From NCBI RefSeq assembly GCF_032108445.1, contig NZ_CP134876.1, positions 6,891,680 to 6,955,679 of the forward strand: a DNA stretch of 64,000 nucleotides, in the 5' to 3' direction. Of this stretch, positions 1 to 8,038 are shown in pieces (position 1 is the first letter of the stretch; each line of letters opens with the position of its first letter). This stretch comes from Micromonospora halotolerans. GTDB lineage: Bacteria > Actinomycetota > Actinomycetes > Mycobacteriales > Micromonosporaceae. Made by a program: the position numbers and the translations under genes. The notes below the pieces were generated by a model, which ran no database searches, had not been told where the DNA came from, and was given only the letters and a program-made list of their open reading frames with translations.

Positions 1-78
1 CAACCCGGGCCAGTCGCGGCGTTCGAGGCGGTCGACGTAGTCCTGGGCGGTCTGCCGGCTGATGGCGGTGTCACTCAC
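1..78 (-). CDS. Partial hypothetical protein, N-terminal 26 codons
   Basis: On the minus strand a GTG at 78 opens a frame that stays open for exactly 26 codons to the left edge. The product begins MSDTAISRQTAQDY and continues with an Arg/Glu/Asp-rich stretch typical of an actinobacterial N-terminal helix. No clear Shine-Dalgarno sequence precedes the GTG. The fragment is too short to assign a family. It would be transcribed divergently from the methyltransferase at 236, sharing a 157-bp gap. Confidence 0.35.
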   Translation of the reverse strand, partial: MSDTAISRQTAQDYVDRLERRDWPGL

Positions 79-235
79 GGCGCGGACGCTACCGATCGGC
101 ACCGACACCCTCGGGCGGCCACAACGCGGCGACCCGGATTTGCCGAAACAGCAAGAAAGGTTGTCACCGGCGGAGGGCGTTCCGGATGCTGGTGGCGTGG
201 ACAGCACGGAGCTCGACGGGGAAGGAAGCCGCCGC

Positions 236-889
236 ATGAGTGGACACGGACACCAGCACGCCGAGGAGGAGGCGACCGCCATCTTCGAGCCGCCCGCCTG
301 GGACGAGCGGTACTCCGGCGCGGAGAAGATCTGGAGCGGCAACCCCAACGCGCAGCTCGTCGCCGAGGTGACCGGCCTGACGCCCGGCACCGCGCTCGAC
401 GTCGGCTGCGGCGAGGGCGGCGACGTGATCTGGCTGGCCCGGCAGGGCTGGAGGGTCACCGGCGCCGACTTCTCCGCCAACGGCCTGGCCCGCGCGGCCC
501 GGCACGCCGAGCAGGCCGGCGTCGCCGCCCGCACCGACTGGTGGCAGGTCGACGCGCGGACCTTCGCGGCGGAGGGCCGGTCCTACGACCTGGTCACCAG
601 CCACTTCCTGCACCCGCCGGACGGCGGGATGGTGGAGGTGACCCGCCGGCTGGCCGGCGCCGTCGCCCCCGGCGGGCACCTGCTCGTCGTCGGCCACGCG
701 CCGCACGAGACGTTCACCCACCTGAGCGCGAGCCACCGCCAGGCCATGTTCCTCGCCGAGGATCTGCTGCCCGGGCTGCCGGACGACTTCGAGGCCCTCG
801 TGGTCGAGCAGCGCCCCCGGACGGTGACCCGCGACGGTGTGACGGTCGACGTCGACGACTCCACGCTGCTGGCTCGCCGGAAGTCCTAG
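236..889 (+). CDS. Class I SAM-dependent methyltransferase
   Basis: Predicted 217-aa cytosolic methyltransferase; substrate unknown. The SAM-binding motif I is LDVGCGEGGD near residue 61, followed by an acidic strand end (GADFS) and a motif IV-like YDLVTSHF. The fold resembles small thiol- or tellurite-type methyltransferases. The N-terminus is His-rich (MSGHGHQHAEEE). The frame is open from 62, but ATG 236 is preferred because GGAAGGAAG precedes it at good spacing and the residues encoded upstream look non-coding. It ends 6 bp before the convergent acyl-CoA dehydrogenase. Confidence 0.85.
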   Translation: MSGHGHQHAEEEATAIFEPPAWDERYSGAEKIWSGNPNAQLVAEVTGLTPGTALDVGCGEGGDVIWLARQGWRVTGADFSANGLARAARHAEQAGVAARTDWWQVDARTFAAEGRSYDLVTSHFLHPPDGGMVEVTRRLAGAVAPGGHLLVVGHAPHETFTHLSASHRQAMFLAEDLLPGLPDDFEALVVEQRPRTVTRDGVTVDVDDSTLLARRKS

Positions 890-895
890 GCCAGC

Positions 896-2716
896 TCAGA
901 ACCAGCTCTCCCGGGTGTCCAGGGTGGTGCGGTCCAGGCTCTCCAACAGGTCGAACTGTGGCCCGGTGCGGGGCAGCTCGTAGCGGAAGAAGTACCGGGC
1001 GGCCTGCCGCTTGCCGGCCAGGAAGTCGGCGTCCGGGCCGTCCGGGCTGCCCAGCGCCTCCACGGCGAGCAGCTGCTCCAGCCACATCCAGGCGATCACC
1101 ACGTGCCCGACGGCCTCCAGGTAGAGCGACGCGTTGGCCAGCGTCACCTCGGGATCGCCGGCGCCGTGCAGCCGCCGGGTGACCACGGCGATCCGGTCGA
1201 CCGCCGCGCCGAGCCGGCCGGCCAGCTCGGCCGCCTCACCGTCGGTCTTCCAGGCCCGGGTGACGGTGGCCCGGATGGTCTCCAGCAGCAGCTCCAGGCC
1301 GGCGCCGTCGCGCATGGTGACCTTGCGGCCCAGCAGGTCCAGCGCCTGGATGCCGTGGGTGCCCTCGTGGATGGGGTTGAGCCGGTTGTCCCGCCAGTGC
1401 TGCTCGACGTCGTAGTCGCGGGTGTAGCCGTAGCCGCCGTGCACCTGGATGGCCAGGTCGTTGGCGGCCAGGCACCACTGCGACGGCCAGCTCTTGGCGA
1501 TCGGCGTGAGCAGGTCCAGCAGCAGGTGGGCACGGCTGCGGTCGGCCTCGGCCGGGGCGGTCTTCTCCTCGTCGAGGAGCCGCCCGCAGTAGAGGATCAG
1601 GGCGAGCGCCCCCTCCACGTAACTCTTCTGCGCCAGCAGCATCCGGCGGACGTCGGCGTGCGCCACGATCGGCACCTGCGGGGCGGTGGGATCCTTGTCG
1701 CCGGCCGGCCGGCCCTGGGGCCGCTGCCGGGCGTACGCCACGGACTTCAGGTGGGCGGTGTAGCCGAGCGCGGTGGCGCCGGCGCCCACGCCGATGCGCG
1801 CCTCGTTCATCATGTGGAACATCTGCGCCAACCCCTGGTGCGGCTCCCCCACCAGGTAGCCGACCGCCCCGGGCCGCCCGTACGGCCGGTGCACGCCCTC
1901 GCCGAAGTTCAGCAGCGTGTTGGTGGTGCCCCGGTAGCCGAGCTTGTGGTTGAGGCCGACCAGCACCACGTCGTTGCGGGGCCCGAGCGCGCCGTCGTCG
2001 TCGAGGAGCACCTTCGGCACGATGAACAGCGAGATGCCCTTCACCCCGGGCGGCCCGCCGGGGATGCGGGCGAGCACCAGGTGGACGATGTTCTCGGCCA
2101 GGTCGTGCTCCCCGCCGGAGATCCACATCTTGGTGCCGACCAGCCGGTACGTCCCGTCGTCCTGCGGCTCGGCCCGCGTGGTGATGTCGGCGAGCGAGCT
2201 GCCGGCCTGCGGTTCGGACAGGCACATGGTGCCGAAGAACCGCCCCTGCACCATCGGCCGGACCCAGGTGTCGATCTGCTCGGCGCTGCCGTGGGCGAGC
2301 AGCAGGTTGGCGTTGCCGAGGGTGAGGAACGGGTAGGCGGCGGTGGCCACGTTGGCGGCCTGGAACCAGGCGGAGCAGGCGGCGGCCACCGCGTGCGGCA
2401 GCTGCATGCCGCCGACCGACTCGTCCATGGTGGCGGCCAGCAGGCCGGTGTGGGCGTACGCGTCGAGGGCGGCCTTGACCTGCGGGATGGTGCGGACCCG
2501 CTGCCCGTCGAAGGTCGGTTCGCTGGCGTCGGCGGCCCGGTTGTGCGGGGCGAACTGCTCGGCGGCGACCTGCGCGGCGAGGTCCAGCACCGCGTCGAAG
2601 GTCTCCCGCGAGTGCTCGGCGTAGCGCGGGCGTTCGGTCAGCCGGCCGACGTCGAGCCAGTCGTGGAGCAGGAACGCCAGATCGCGACGGGACAGCAGGG
2701 TGGACGACGACGACAC
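896..2716 (-). CDS. Acyl-CoA dehydrogenase, long form
   Basis: 606-aa FAD-dependent acyl-CoA dehydrogenase that should introduce an alpha-beta double bond into an acyl-CoA. Domains in order: an N-terminal helical extension, the N-terminal helical domain, the middle beta domain (SEPQAGSSLADITT followed by KMWISGGEHD), the C-terminal flavin domain (QVHGGYGYTRDYDVEQHWRD, where the Glu/Asp cluster normally holds the base) and an extra C-terminal helical domain. The length fits the roughly 600-aa subgroup related to DmdC rather than the 380-aa short form. Start is GTG 2716 with GGAAGGAG upstream. It lies 23 bp behind the AAA+ ATPase gene, so the two are probably one operon. Substrate unknown. Confidence 0.92.
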   Translation of the reverse strand: MSSSSTLLSRRDLAFLLHDWLDVGRLTERPRYAEHSRETFDAVLDLAAQVAAEQFAPHNRAADASEPTFDGQRVRTIPQVKAALDAYAHTGLLAATMDESVGGMQLPHAVAAACSAWFQAANVATAAYPFLTLGNANLLLAHGSAEQIDTWVRPMVQGRFFGTMCLSEPQAGSSLADITTRAEPQDDGTYRLVGTKMWISGGEHDLAENIVHLVLARIPGGPPGVKGISLFIVPKVLLDDDGALGPRNDVVLVGLNHKLGYRGTTNTLLNFGEGVHRPYGRPGAVGYLVGEPHQGLAQMFHMMNEARIGVGAGATALGYTAHLKSVAYARQRPQGRPAGDKDPTAPQVPIVAHADVRRMLLAQKSYVEGALALILYCGRLLDEEKTAPAEADRSRAHLLLDLLTPIAKSWPSQWCLAANDLAIQVHGGYGYTRDYDVEQHWRDNRLNPIHEGTHGIQALDLLGRKVTMRDGAGLELLLETIRATVTRAWKTDGEAAELAGRLGAAVDRIAVVTRRLHGAGDPEVTLANASLYLEAVGHVVIAWMWLEQLLAVEALGSPDGPDADFLAGKRQAARYFFRYELPRTGPQFDLLESLDRTTLDTRESWF

Positions 2717-2739
2717 GGGTCTCCTTCCGTCGACCGTCG

Positions 2740-4212
2740 TCAGCCGCGGCGCAGCCCGGCGACGGCCTCTCGGAGGTCATCCTGACTGATCGGGGCCGGC
2801 GGCGCACCCTCCGTCGCCTCCCGGAGCGCCTTGGCGAGTTGCACCCGGCGCAGCACCTCCCGCAGGTCGGCTCCGGTGAGCCCGGGTGTGGTCGCGGCCA
2901 GCGCGGCCGGGTCGACGTCGGCGGCGAACATCCGGAAGCCGGGCCGCTCGTGCCGGTCGATCAGCTCGCGGATCATCGTGGCGAGGATCTCCGCGCGGCC
3001 GGCCTCGTCGGGCACCGGGATGGCGATCTTGAGGTCGAAGCGGCCGGAACGGGTCAGCGAGGCGTCCACCCGCTGCGGGAAGTTGGTGGTGGCCACCACG
3101 ATGACGTCCGGGTTCTCCTCGAACAGGGTGTTCATCTCCTGCTTGAAGATGCCGGCCACCGCGTTGACCGCCTGGCTGGCCGCGTCGCCGCCGGAGCCGG
3201 CGTAGCTGATGATGCTGTCGAACTCGTCGAAGAGCATGACGGTGGGCCGCCGGTAGCGGCGCGCCTCCCGGAAGATCCGCTTGATGTTGCGCTCGGAGCC
3301 GCCGAGGAACTTGTCGAGGATCTCCGGGGTGCGGATCTCCACGAAGTCCGCGCCGATCTCGTTGGCCAGGGCCCGGGCCAGCATGGTCTTGCCGGTGCCC
3401 GGCGGCCCGTACAGCAGGATGCCCTGCGGCCGGCGCGCCCCCCAGCGGGCCATCGCCTGCGGGTGCCGGAACGACACGGCGACCTCGCGGAACCGGGCGA
3501 CCACCTCGGCCAGGCCGCCGACCTGGTCGAGGGTCACCGCCGCGCTGCGCGGCACCGCCGCGGCCGCGCGGTGACCCACGGGGTACGACCGGCCGCGCAG
3601 CAGCGTCGGCTCCGGGGTGTCGCCGGCCAGCTCCCGGACGGTCTGGAGCACCACGCCGACCATGGCGGTCAGGTGCGCCGGCGTCACGTCGGCGCTGGGC
3701 ACCTCGGCGCGTACCCGCACGGTCGGCCCGTCGTGGCTGAACTCCGGGCGCAGGCCGGCCTCCTCGGCGGCCCGCAGCACGGCCCGGCCGGCCGGGTCAC
3801 GCGACGGCTCGGCGACGACGGCCCCGGCGGGCCGCAGCCCGAGCCGGCGGCCGGCCTCGGCGGCGACCCGGCCGACGGCGGCGGCCGGCCCGTCGCCGCC
3901 ACTCGCGGCGAGCCGCTGGGCGACGAGCAGCCCGACCGGCCCGGCCAGGCCGAGGGCGAGCAGCCCGGCGCCGGGCAGCGCGGGGTCCGCCCGCAGGTAC
4001 GCCTCGAAGCGGTGCACCGGCCGCCCGTCCCGGCTGTCGGCGCGCACGGTGCAGCGCACCTCCCGCACGGGCGCCGGGAAGTCGCCGCCGGCGAGCAGCT
4101 CCACCGGCCCGTCCTGGGCGGCGGCGAGCAGCGCCGCCGCGTCGGTGACGGTCACCCGGGCGCCGAGCAGGGTCACCGTCTCCACGTCCGGCCGGACCTC
4201 GTACCCGGTCAT
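2740..4212 (-). CDS. AAA+ family ATPase with uncharacterised N-terminal domain
   Basis: 490-aa ATPase. Residues 1-225 form an Ala/Gly-rich domain I cannot assign. Residues 230-490 are a classic AAA module: Walker A GPPGTGKT near 269, Walker B MLFDEFD near 326, sensor-1 ATTN near 375 and an SGRFD arginine-finger region near 389. The AAA part resembles the FtsH/Cdc48 type, but no protease motif (HExxH) or membrane segment is present. Probably a remodelling ATPase whose client is bound by the N-terminal domain. It is co-directional with the acyl-CoA dehydrogenase (23-bp gap), so that enzyme could be a client; this is inference. Start ATG 4212 has AGGGA upstream. Confidence 0.88.
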   Translation of the reverse strand: MTGYEVRPDVETVTLLGARVTVTDAAALLAAAQDGPVELLAGGDFPAPVREVRCTVRADSRDGRPVHRFEAYLRADPALPGAGLLALGLAGPVGLLVAQRLAASGGDGPAAAVGRVAAEAGRRLGLRPAGAVVAEPSRDPAGRAVLRAAEEAGLRPEFSHDGPTVRVRAEVPSADVTPAHLTAMVGVVLQTVRELAGDTPEPTLLRGRSYPVGHRAAAAVPRSAAVTLDQVGGLAEVVARFREVAVSFRHPQAMARWGARRPQGILLYGPPGTGKTMLARALANEIGADFVEIRTPEILDKFLGGSERNIKRIFREARRYRRPTVMLFDEFDSIISYAGSGGDAASQAVNAVAGIFKQEMNTLFEENPDVIVVATTNFPQRVDASLTRSGRFDLKIAIPVPDEAGRAEILATMIRELIDRHERPGFRMFAADVDPAALAATTPGLTGADLREVLRRVQLAKALREATEGAPPAPISQDDLREAVAGLRRG

Positions 4213-4288
4213 GCGACCACATCCCTCGCTGCGGCGGTCTCCGCTGCCGAGTCTGGCACCGTGGCGCCGCCCCGGCCACCGGCGCGGG

Positions 4289-5461
4289 TCAGCCCGCCTC
4301 GGCCAGCAGGCCGTCGACCAGGTCCCGGGGCAGCCCGTGGGTGTCGTGCAGCCAGTGGTAGTCGCGCTCGGTCAGCGGCCCGCGCGCGCGTACCCGGTCG
4401 ACCAGCGGCCGGCCCCGCTCCAGCAGGCCGCGGAAGCGCCGCTCCTCCGCCAGCAGCAGCTCGCGCAGCGGGCCGGCGTCCGCGTCCTGCCGGAACCGGC
4501 GCAGCGTGTCGCGGTACGCGTCGAGCGGCAACTCGGTCAGGCTCCGCGCCGGGTCGTCGCGCCACAGCACGGTGAGCGCCCGCCGGATCAGCCGGCGCAG
4601 CACGTATCCGCGGCCGGTGTTGCCGGGGCGTACCCCGTCGCCGAGCACGACCACCGCGGAGCGCAGGTGGTCGGCGACCACCCGCAGGTCCGCGCCGCGC
4701 AGGTCCCACCGGTCGCGGACCGCACCCACCCACGGGCTCAGGCCCGCGCCCTCGAAGACCGACCGGCCGCCGCGCAGCACCATCTCCAGGCGTTCCAGGC
4801 CCATCCCGGTGTCGATGCTCGCCATCGCCAGCGGCGTCAGCCGGCCGTCCGGGTGCCGGTGGTGGCGCATCTGGACGTGGTTCCACACCTCCATCCAGCG
4901 CTCGTCGGTGCCCGGGGTGCCGGTCGGCGGCCCGTCCCCGGTCCAGACGAAGATCTCCGAGTCGGGCCCGCACGGGCCGGTGGGGCCGTTGGACCACCAG
5001 TTCTCCGCGCCGTTGGTCTCGACGGGCACGCCGAGTCCGGTCCAGGTGGCGAGCGCCGTCTCGTCCGGGCCGACCTGCTCGTCGCCGCCGAAGACGGTGG
5101 CGTGCAGCCGCCCCGGGTCGATGCCGAAGCCCGCGGTGAGCAGCTCGTGGCCCCAGCGGAGGCTGGTCGCGATGTCGTACTCGCCCAGCGACCAGGAGCC
5201 GAGCATCTCGAAGACGGTCAGGTGGGTGCGGTCACCCACCTCGTCCAGGTCGGTGGTGCGCAGGCAGCGCTGCACGTTGACCAGCCGCCGGCCGCCGGGG
5301 TGCGGGCGGCCCAGCAGGTACGGGGTGAGCGGGTGCATGCCGGAGGTGGTGAAGAGCACCGGGTCGCCGGGCGGTGGGACGAGCGAGCTCTCCGGCGCGT
5401 CCCGGTGGCCCCGGCGGTGGTAGTGGTCGACGAAGGTGCGGACGATCTGGTCGGGTGTCAT
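4289..5461 (-). CDS. Stand-alone alanyl-tRNA synthetase catalytic core (AlaRS-like)
   Basis: 390-aa class II synthetase-like protein covering only the AlaRS aminoacylation core. Visible AlaRS signatures: SGMHPLTPYLLG near 40, RCLRTTDLDEVG near 65, FEMLGSWSLGEY near 84, NGPTGPCGPDSE near 158, IDTGMGLERLE near 216 and NTGRGYVLRRLIRRA near 281. The HxxxH editing domain and C-Ala domain of full AlaRS (about 850-890 aa) are absent. The core motifs are intact, so activity is plausible. The cellular AlaRS must be elsewhere. Possible roles are a resistance copy, supply of Ala-tRNA or Ala-AMP to a side pathway, or a repurposed ligase. Start ATG 5461 has GGAAGG upstream; the longer frame from 5521 is less likely. 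See 5492-5637 for a possible leader. Confidence 0.85.
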   Translation of the reverse strand: MTPDQIVRTFVDHYHRRGHRDAPESSLVPPPGDPVLFTTSGMHPLTPYLLGRPHPGGRRLVNVQRCLRTTDLDEVGDRTHLTVFEMLGSWSLGEYDIATSLRWGHELLTAGFGIDPGRLHATVFGGDEQVGPDETALATWTGLGVPVETNGAENWWSNGPTGPCGPDSEIFVWTGDGPPTGTPGTDERWMEVWNHVQMRHHRHPDGRLTPLAMASIDTGMGLERLEMVLRGGRSVFEGAGLSPWVGAVRDRWDLRGADLRVVADHLRSAVVVLGDGVRPGNTGRGYVLRRLIRRALTVLWRDDPARSLTELPLDAYRDTLRRFRQDADAGPLRELLLAEERRFRGLLERGRPLVDRVRARGPLTERDYHWLHDTHGLPRDLVDGLLAEAG

Positions 5462-5491
5462 GGCACGGGCCTTCCGGTGGGGACGACCGGA

Positions 5492-5637
5492 CGGTCCGCC
5501 GCGTGGGCGGTGGCGTGACACGACGACGCCGGCGGACCGTTTCCGGTCGCCGGCGGGAATGGGGCAGGTCAGGCGGCGGCAACCGGCGAGCGGGAAGCTC
5601 GCGCGGCCGCGGCGGTGGTGCTGCGCCTGATGTCCAT
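5492..5637 (-). promoter_or_regulatory. Candidate leader peptide and attenuator upstream of the AlaRS-like gene
   Basis: On the minus strand an ATG at 5637 opens a 22-codon frame ending in TGA at 5569; 8 of 22 residues are Ala, including the last three codons before the stop. A GCGAGC/GCTCGC hairpin (5586-5602) lies inside it. Downstream, 5544-5555 pairs with 5527-5539 (12 bp, one bulge, TTTC loop). The same 5530-5539 segment also pairs perfectly over 10 bp with 5492-5501. These two structures exclude each other, as in transcription attenuation. The leader lacks a good ribosome-binding site and GC-rich DNA makes hairpins common, so this is a hypothesis. Confidence 0.35.
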
Positions 5638-5665
5638 GCCTGTGACGGTAGCCGATCGGCGGGGG

Positions 5666-5699
5666 CGCCGCCCACCGGAATTGTCACCGGTGGGCGGCG
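5666..5699 (-). terminator. Hairpin terminator after the desaturase gene
   Basis: A perfect 13-bp inverted repeat (arms 5666-5678 and 5687-5699) with an 8-nt loop lies 5 bp beyond the desaturase stop. There is no T-tract, which is common for actinomycete terminators. It separates the desaturase unit from the AlaRS-like gene. Confidence 0.7.
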
Positions 5700-5704
5700 G
5701 CCGG

Positions 5705-6847
5705 TCAGGCCGTGCCGGAGGAGACCAGCGGGGCCGGGGCCACCTGCTGGCGGCGGGCGGCGCGCCGGTTGGGCAGCGACAGCCGGATCACCTTCCACCA
5801 GGCGGAGGCGACCTGCTTGGGCAGCGGGCCGGTGGTGTACTTCAGCCCGTACCGGTCGAACAGGGCCCGGACCTGCGGGGCGATCTCCTGGTAGCGGTTG
5901 CTCGGCAGGTCGGGGAAGAGGTGGTGCTCGATCTGGAACGACAGGTTGCCGGTCATGATGTGCAGCAGCCGGGGGCCGCTGATGTTGGCCGAGCCGAGCA
6001 TCTGCCGCAGGTACCACTCGCCGCGGGTCTCGCCCTCGATGGAGGTCTTCTCGAAGGTCTCCACGCCGTTCGGGAAGTGCCCGCACATGATCACCGAGTG
6101 GCTCCACAGGTTGCGGATCAGGTTCGCGGTGAACGTGGCGGCGAGCGTGGACAGGAACGACGGGCCGGACAGCAGCGGGTGCAGCACGTAGTCCTTGAGC
6201 ACCTGGCGGCGGATCTTGCGGCCGACCGCCCTGGCGCGGGCCCGGAACCCCGGGTCCTTGTGGCGGCCGTTCTTGAGGTTCTCCCCCAGCTCCAGGTCGT
6301 ACGCGGCGATGCCGTACTCGAAGAAACAGGCGTTCACGAAGTTGTAGAACGGCTGGCCCAGGTACGCCGGGTGCCACGGCTGGTCCTCGTCGACCCGCAT
6401 GATGCCGTAGCCGAGGTCGTTGTCCTTGCCGAGCACGTTGGTGTAGCGGTGGTGCAGCTCGTTGTGCGAGTGCTTCCACTGCTCGGGCGGGGAGACGTGG
6501 TCCCAGTCCCAGGTGGTGGAGTGGATCTTCGGGTCGCGCATCCAGTCCCACTGCCCGTGCAGGACGTTGTGCCCGATCTCCATGTTGTCCAGGATCTTGG
6601 CCACCGCGAGGCCGGCCGTGCCGACGATCCAGGCCGGCGGGAACAGCGAGAACAGCAGCACGGCGCGGCTGCTCAGCTCCAGCGTTCGCTGGGTCTTGAT
6701 CACCTTGCGGATGTAGCGGGCGTCCCGCTCACCCCGGTCGGCGATCACCCGGTCCCGGATCGCGTCCAGCTCCTTGCCGATGATCTCGATGTCCTCGGCG
6801 CTGAGGTGGGCGATCGGGTTGTCCGCCTTCTTCTGGATCACTGTCAC
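5705..6847 (-). CDS. Membrane fatty-acid desaturase (DesA3-like, acyl-CoA type)
   Basis: 380-aa integral membrane di-iron desaturase. The three histidine boxes are HNVLH near 93, HNELHH near 128 and QIEHH near 305. Hydrophobic segments lie around 60-88 and 225-260. It resembles the stearoyl-CoA delta-9 desaturase family of DesA3 (Rv3229c). Start is GTG 6847 with AGGAGG 9 nt upstream; that site lies just before the stop of the upstream reductase gene, so the two are coupled. The reductase at 6864 should supply electrons. The role would be making unsaturated acyl chains for membrane lipids. Confidence 0.93.
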   Translation of the reverse strand: MTVIQKKADNPIAHLSAEDIEIIGKELDAIRDRVIADRGERDARYIRKVIKTQRTLELSSRAVLLFSLFPPAWIVGTAGLAVAKILDNMEIGHNVLHGQWDWMRDPKIHSTTWDWDHVSPPEQWKHSHNELHHRYTNVLGKDNDLGYGIMRVDEDQPWHPAYLGQPFYNFVNACFFEYGIAAYDLELGENLKNGRHKDPGFRARARAVGRKIRRQVLKDYVLHPLLSGPSFLSTLAATFTANLIRNLWSHSVIMCGHFPNGVETFEKTSIEGETRGEWYLRQMLGSANISGPRLLHIMTGNLSFQIEHHLFPDLPSNRYQEIAPQVRALFDRYGLKYTTGPLPKQVASAWWKVIRLSLPNRRAARRQQVAPAPLVSSGTA

Positions 6848-6863
6848 GTCGGATGGCCTCCTG

Positions 6864-7955
6864 TCAGAGTTCGATGTCGCAGGTACCGGCGGCCGCCGAC
6901 ACGCAGGTCTGCACGAGCACACCGTCCCCGGGCACGGCGGTGGTGACGTCGCCGTTGCGCAGGTCGCGCACCGCGCCCTCCCGCAGCGGGACGACGCAGC
7001 CGAAGCAGATGCCCATCCGGCAGCCGGACGGCATCAGCACCCCGGCCCGCTCGCCGGCGTCGAGGATCGGGGTGGCCCCGTCGGCCTCGACGGTCACCCC
7101 GGCCGCGGTGAACGTCACGGTGCCGCCCTCCCCCGGCGAGATCACGGTGGGCCGGAACCGCTCGGTGTGCAGCCGGTCGGCGAGCCCGTGTGAGTCCCAG
7201 TACCCCTCGACGGCGTCGAGCATGCCGATCGGCCCGCAGGCCCAGGTCTGCCGGTCGAGGTGGTCGGGCACCAGGCCGGCCAGCTCGTCGACGCCGAGCA
7301 GGCCGTCGGTCTCGGTGTGCCGCTCGACGAGCCGCAGCGCGCCGGCCTCGGCGAGCGCCCGCAGTTCCGGGCCGAAGATGACGTCGTCCCGGGTCGGCGC
7401 CGAGTGCACGAGCACCACGTCGGCGCGGTCGTGCAGGCCCGCGCGGAGCATCCCCATGACCGGGGTGATGCCGCTGCCGGCGGTGAGGAAGAGGACCCGT
7501 TGGGGGGTCGCCTCGGGCACGACGAAGTCACCCTGCGCCTGGTCGAGCTGGACGATCGTGCCCGGCCGGACCCGGCGGACCAGGTAATTGCTGACCTTGC
7601 CGTCCGGGATCGCCTTCACGGTGACGGAGATCAGGCCGTCCGCGGCGCCCGGTGTCGAGGTGACCGAGTACGCGCGCCACTGGCGCACCCCGTCGACGTC
7701 CACGCCGAGGCGCACGTACTGTCCGGGCAGGTGTCCCTGCCAGCTGCGACCCGGCTGGATGACCACGGTCGCCGCGTCCCGGGTCTGCGGGCGGACGGCG
7801 ACGATCCGGCCGCGCAGCGGGGCGCCGGCGCGCAGCGGCGCCACGAGGTCGAGGTAGTCGCCGGGCAGCAGCGGGGTGGTGACCGCGCCGGCCAGCCGCG
7901 ACAGTCTGTCCCGGAAGGTCACCTTCTGGGAGCGGCGGGGGGCAGTTGTGGTCAT
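6864..7955 (-). CDS. Ferredoxin reductase with C-terminal 2Fe-2S domain, desaturase electron donor
   Basis: 363-aa flavin/iron-sulfur oxidoreductase. The FAD-binding motif is RAYSVTSTPG near 109, the NAD(P)-binding motif TAGSGITPVMGML near 165 and a CGPIGML motif follows. A plant-type 2Fe-2S domain at the C-terminus has the cysteine pattern GCRMGICFGC plus a distal TC. This architecture and its place directly upstream of the desaturase match Rv3230c, the electron partner of DesA3. Start ATG 7955 is chosen over the upstream GTG-type extension; its ribosome-binding site is weak. It is transcribed away from the PucR-type regulator. Confidence 0.93.
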   Translation of the reverse strand: MTTTAPRRSQKVTFRDRLSRLAGAVTTPLLPGDYLDLVAPLRAGAPLRGRIVAVRPQTRDAATVVIQPGRSWQGHLPGQYVRLGVDVDGVRQWRAYSVTSTPGAADGLISVTVKAIPDGKVSNYLVRRVRPGTIVQLDQAQGDFVVPEATPQRVLFLTAGSGITPVMGMLRAGLHDRADVVLVHSAPTRDDVIFGPELRALAEAGALRLVERHTETDGLLGVDELAGLVPDHLDRQTWACGPIGMLDAVEGYWDSHGLADRLHTERFRPTVISPGEGGTVTFTAAGVTVEADGATPILDAGERAGVLMPSGCRMGICFGCVVPLREGAVRDLRNGDVTTAVPGDGVLVQTCVSAAAGTCDIEL

Positions 7956-8038
7956 ATCACCAGGGTGACTGCGTGATCGCATAACATCTTGACCGGCAAA
8001 GGTGAAATGGCCGCAGGTTTTTGTTCGGGGAGAACAAC
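7956..8038. promoter_or_regulatory. Divergent promoter region, reductase-desaturase / PucR-type regulator
   Basis: This 83-bp gap must hold both promoters. It is less GC-rich than its surroundings (GCATAACATCTTGACC, GGTTTTTGTTCGGGG). An inverted pair ATCAC-N12-GTGAT near the reductase start could be an operator. GGGGAGA just before 8039 is the ribosome-binding site of the regulator. No confident -10/-35 pair was found. Confidence 0.45.

Noticed and set aside
1103..2785. 560-codon plus-strand frame opposite the acyl-CoA dehydrogenase
   Set aside because: Antisense shadow typical of very GC-rich DNA; no domain recognised, while the minus frame is an unmistakable dehydrogenase.
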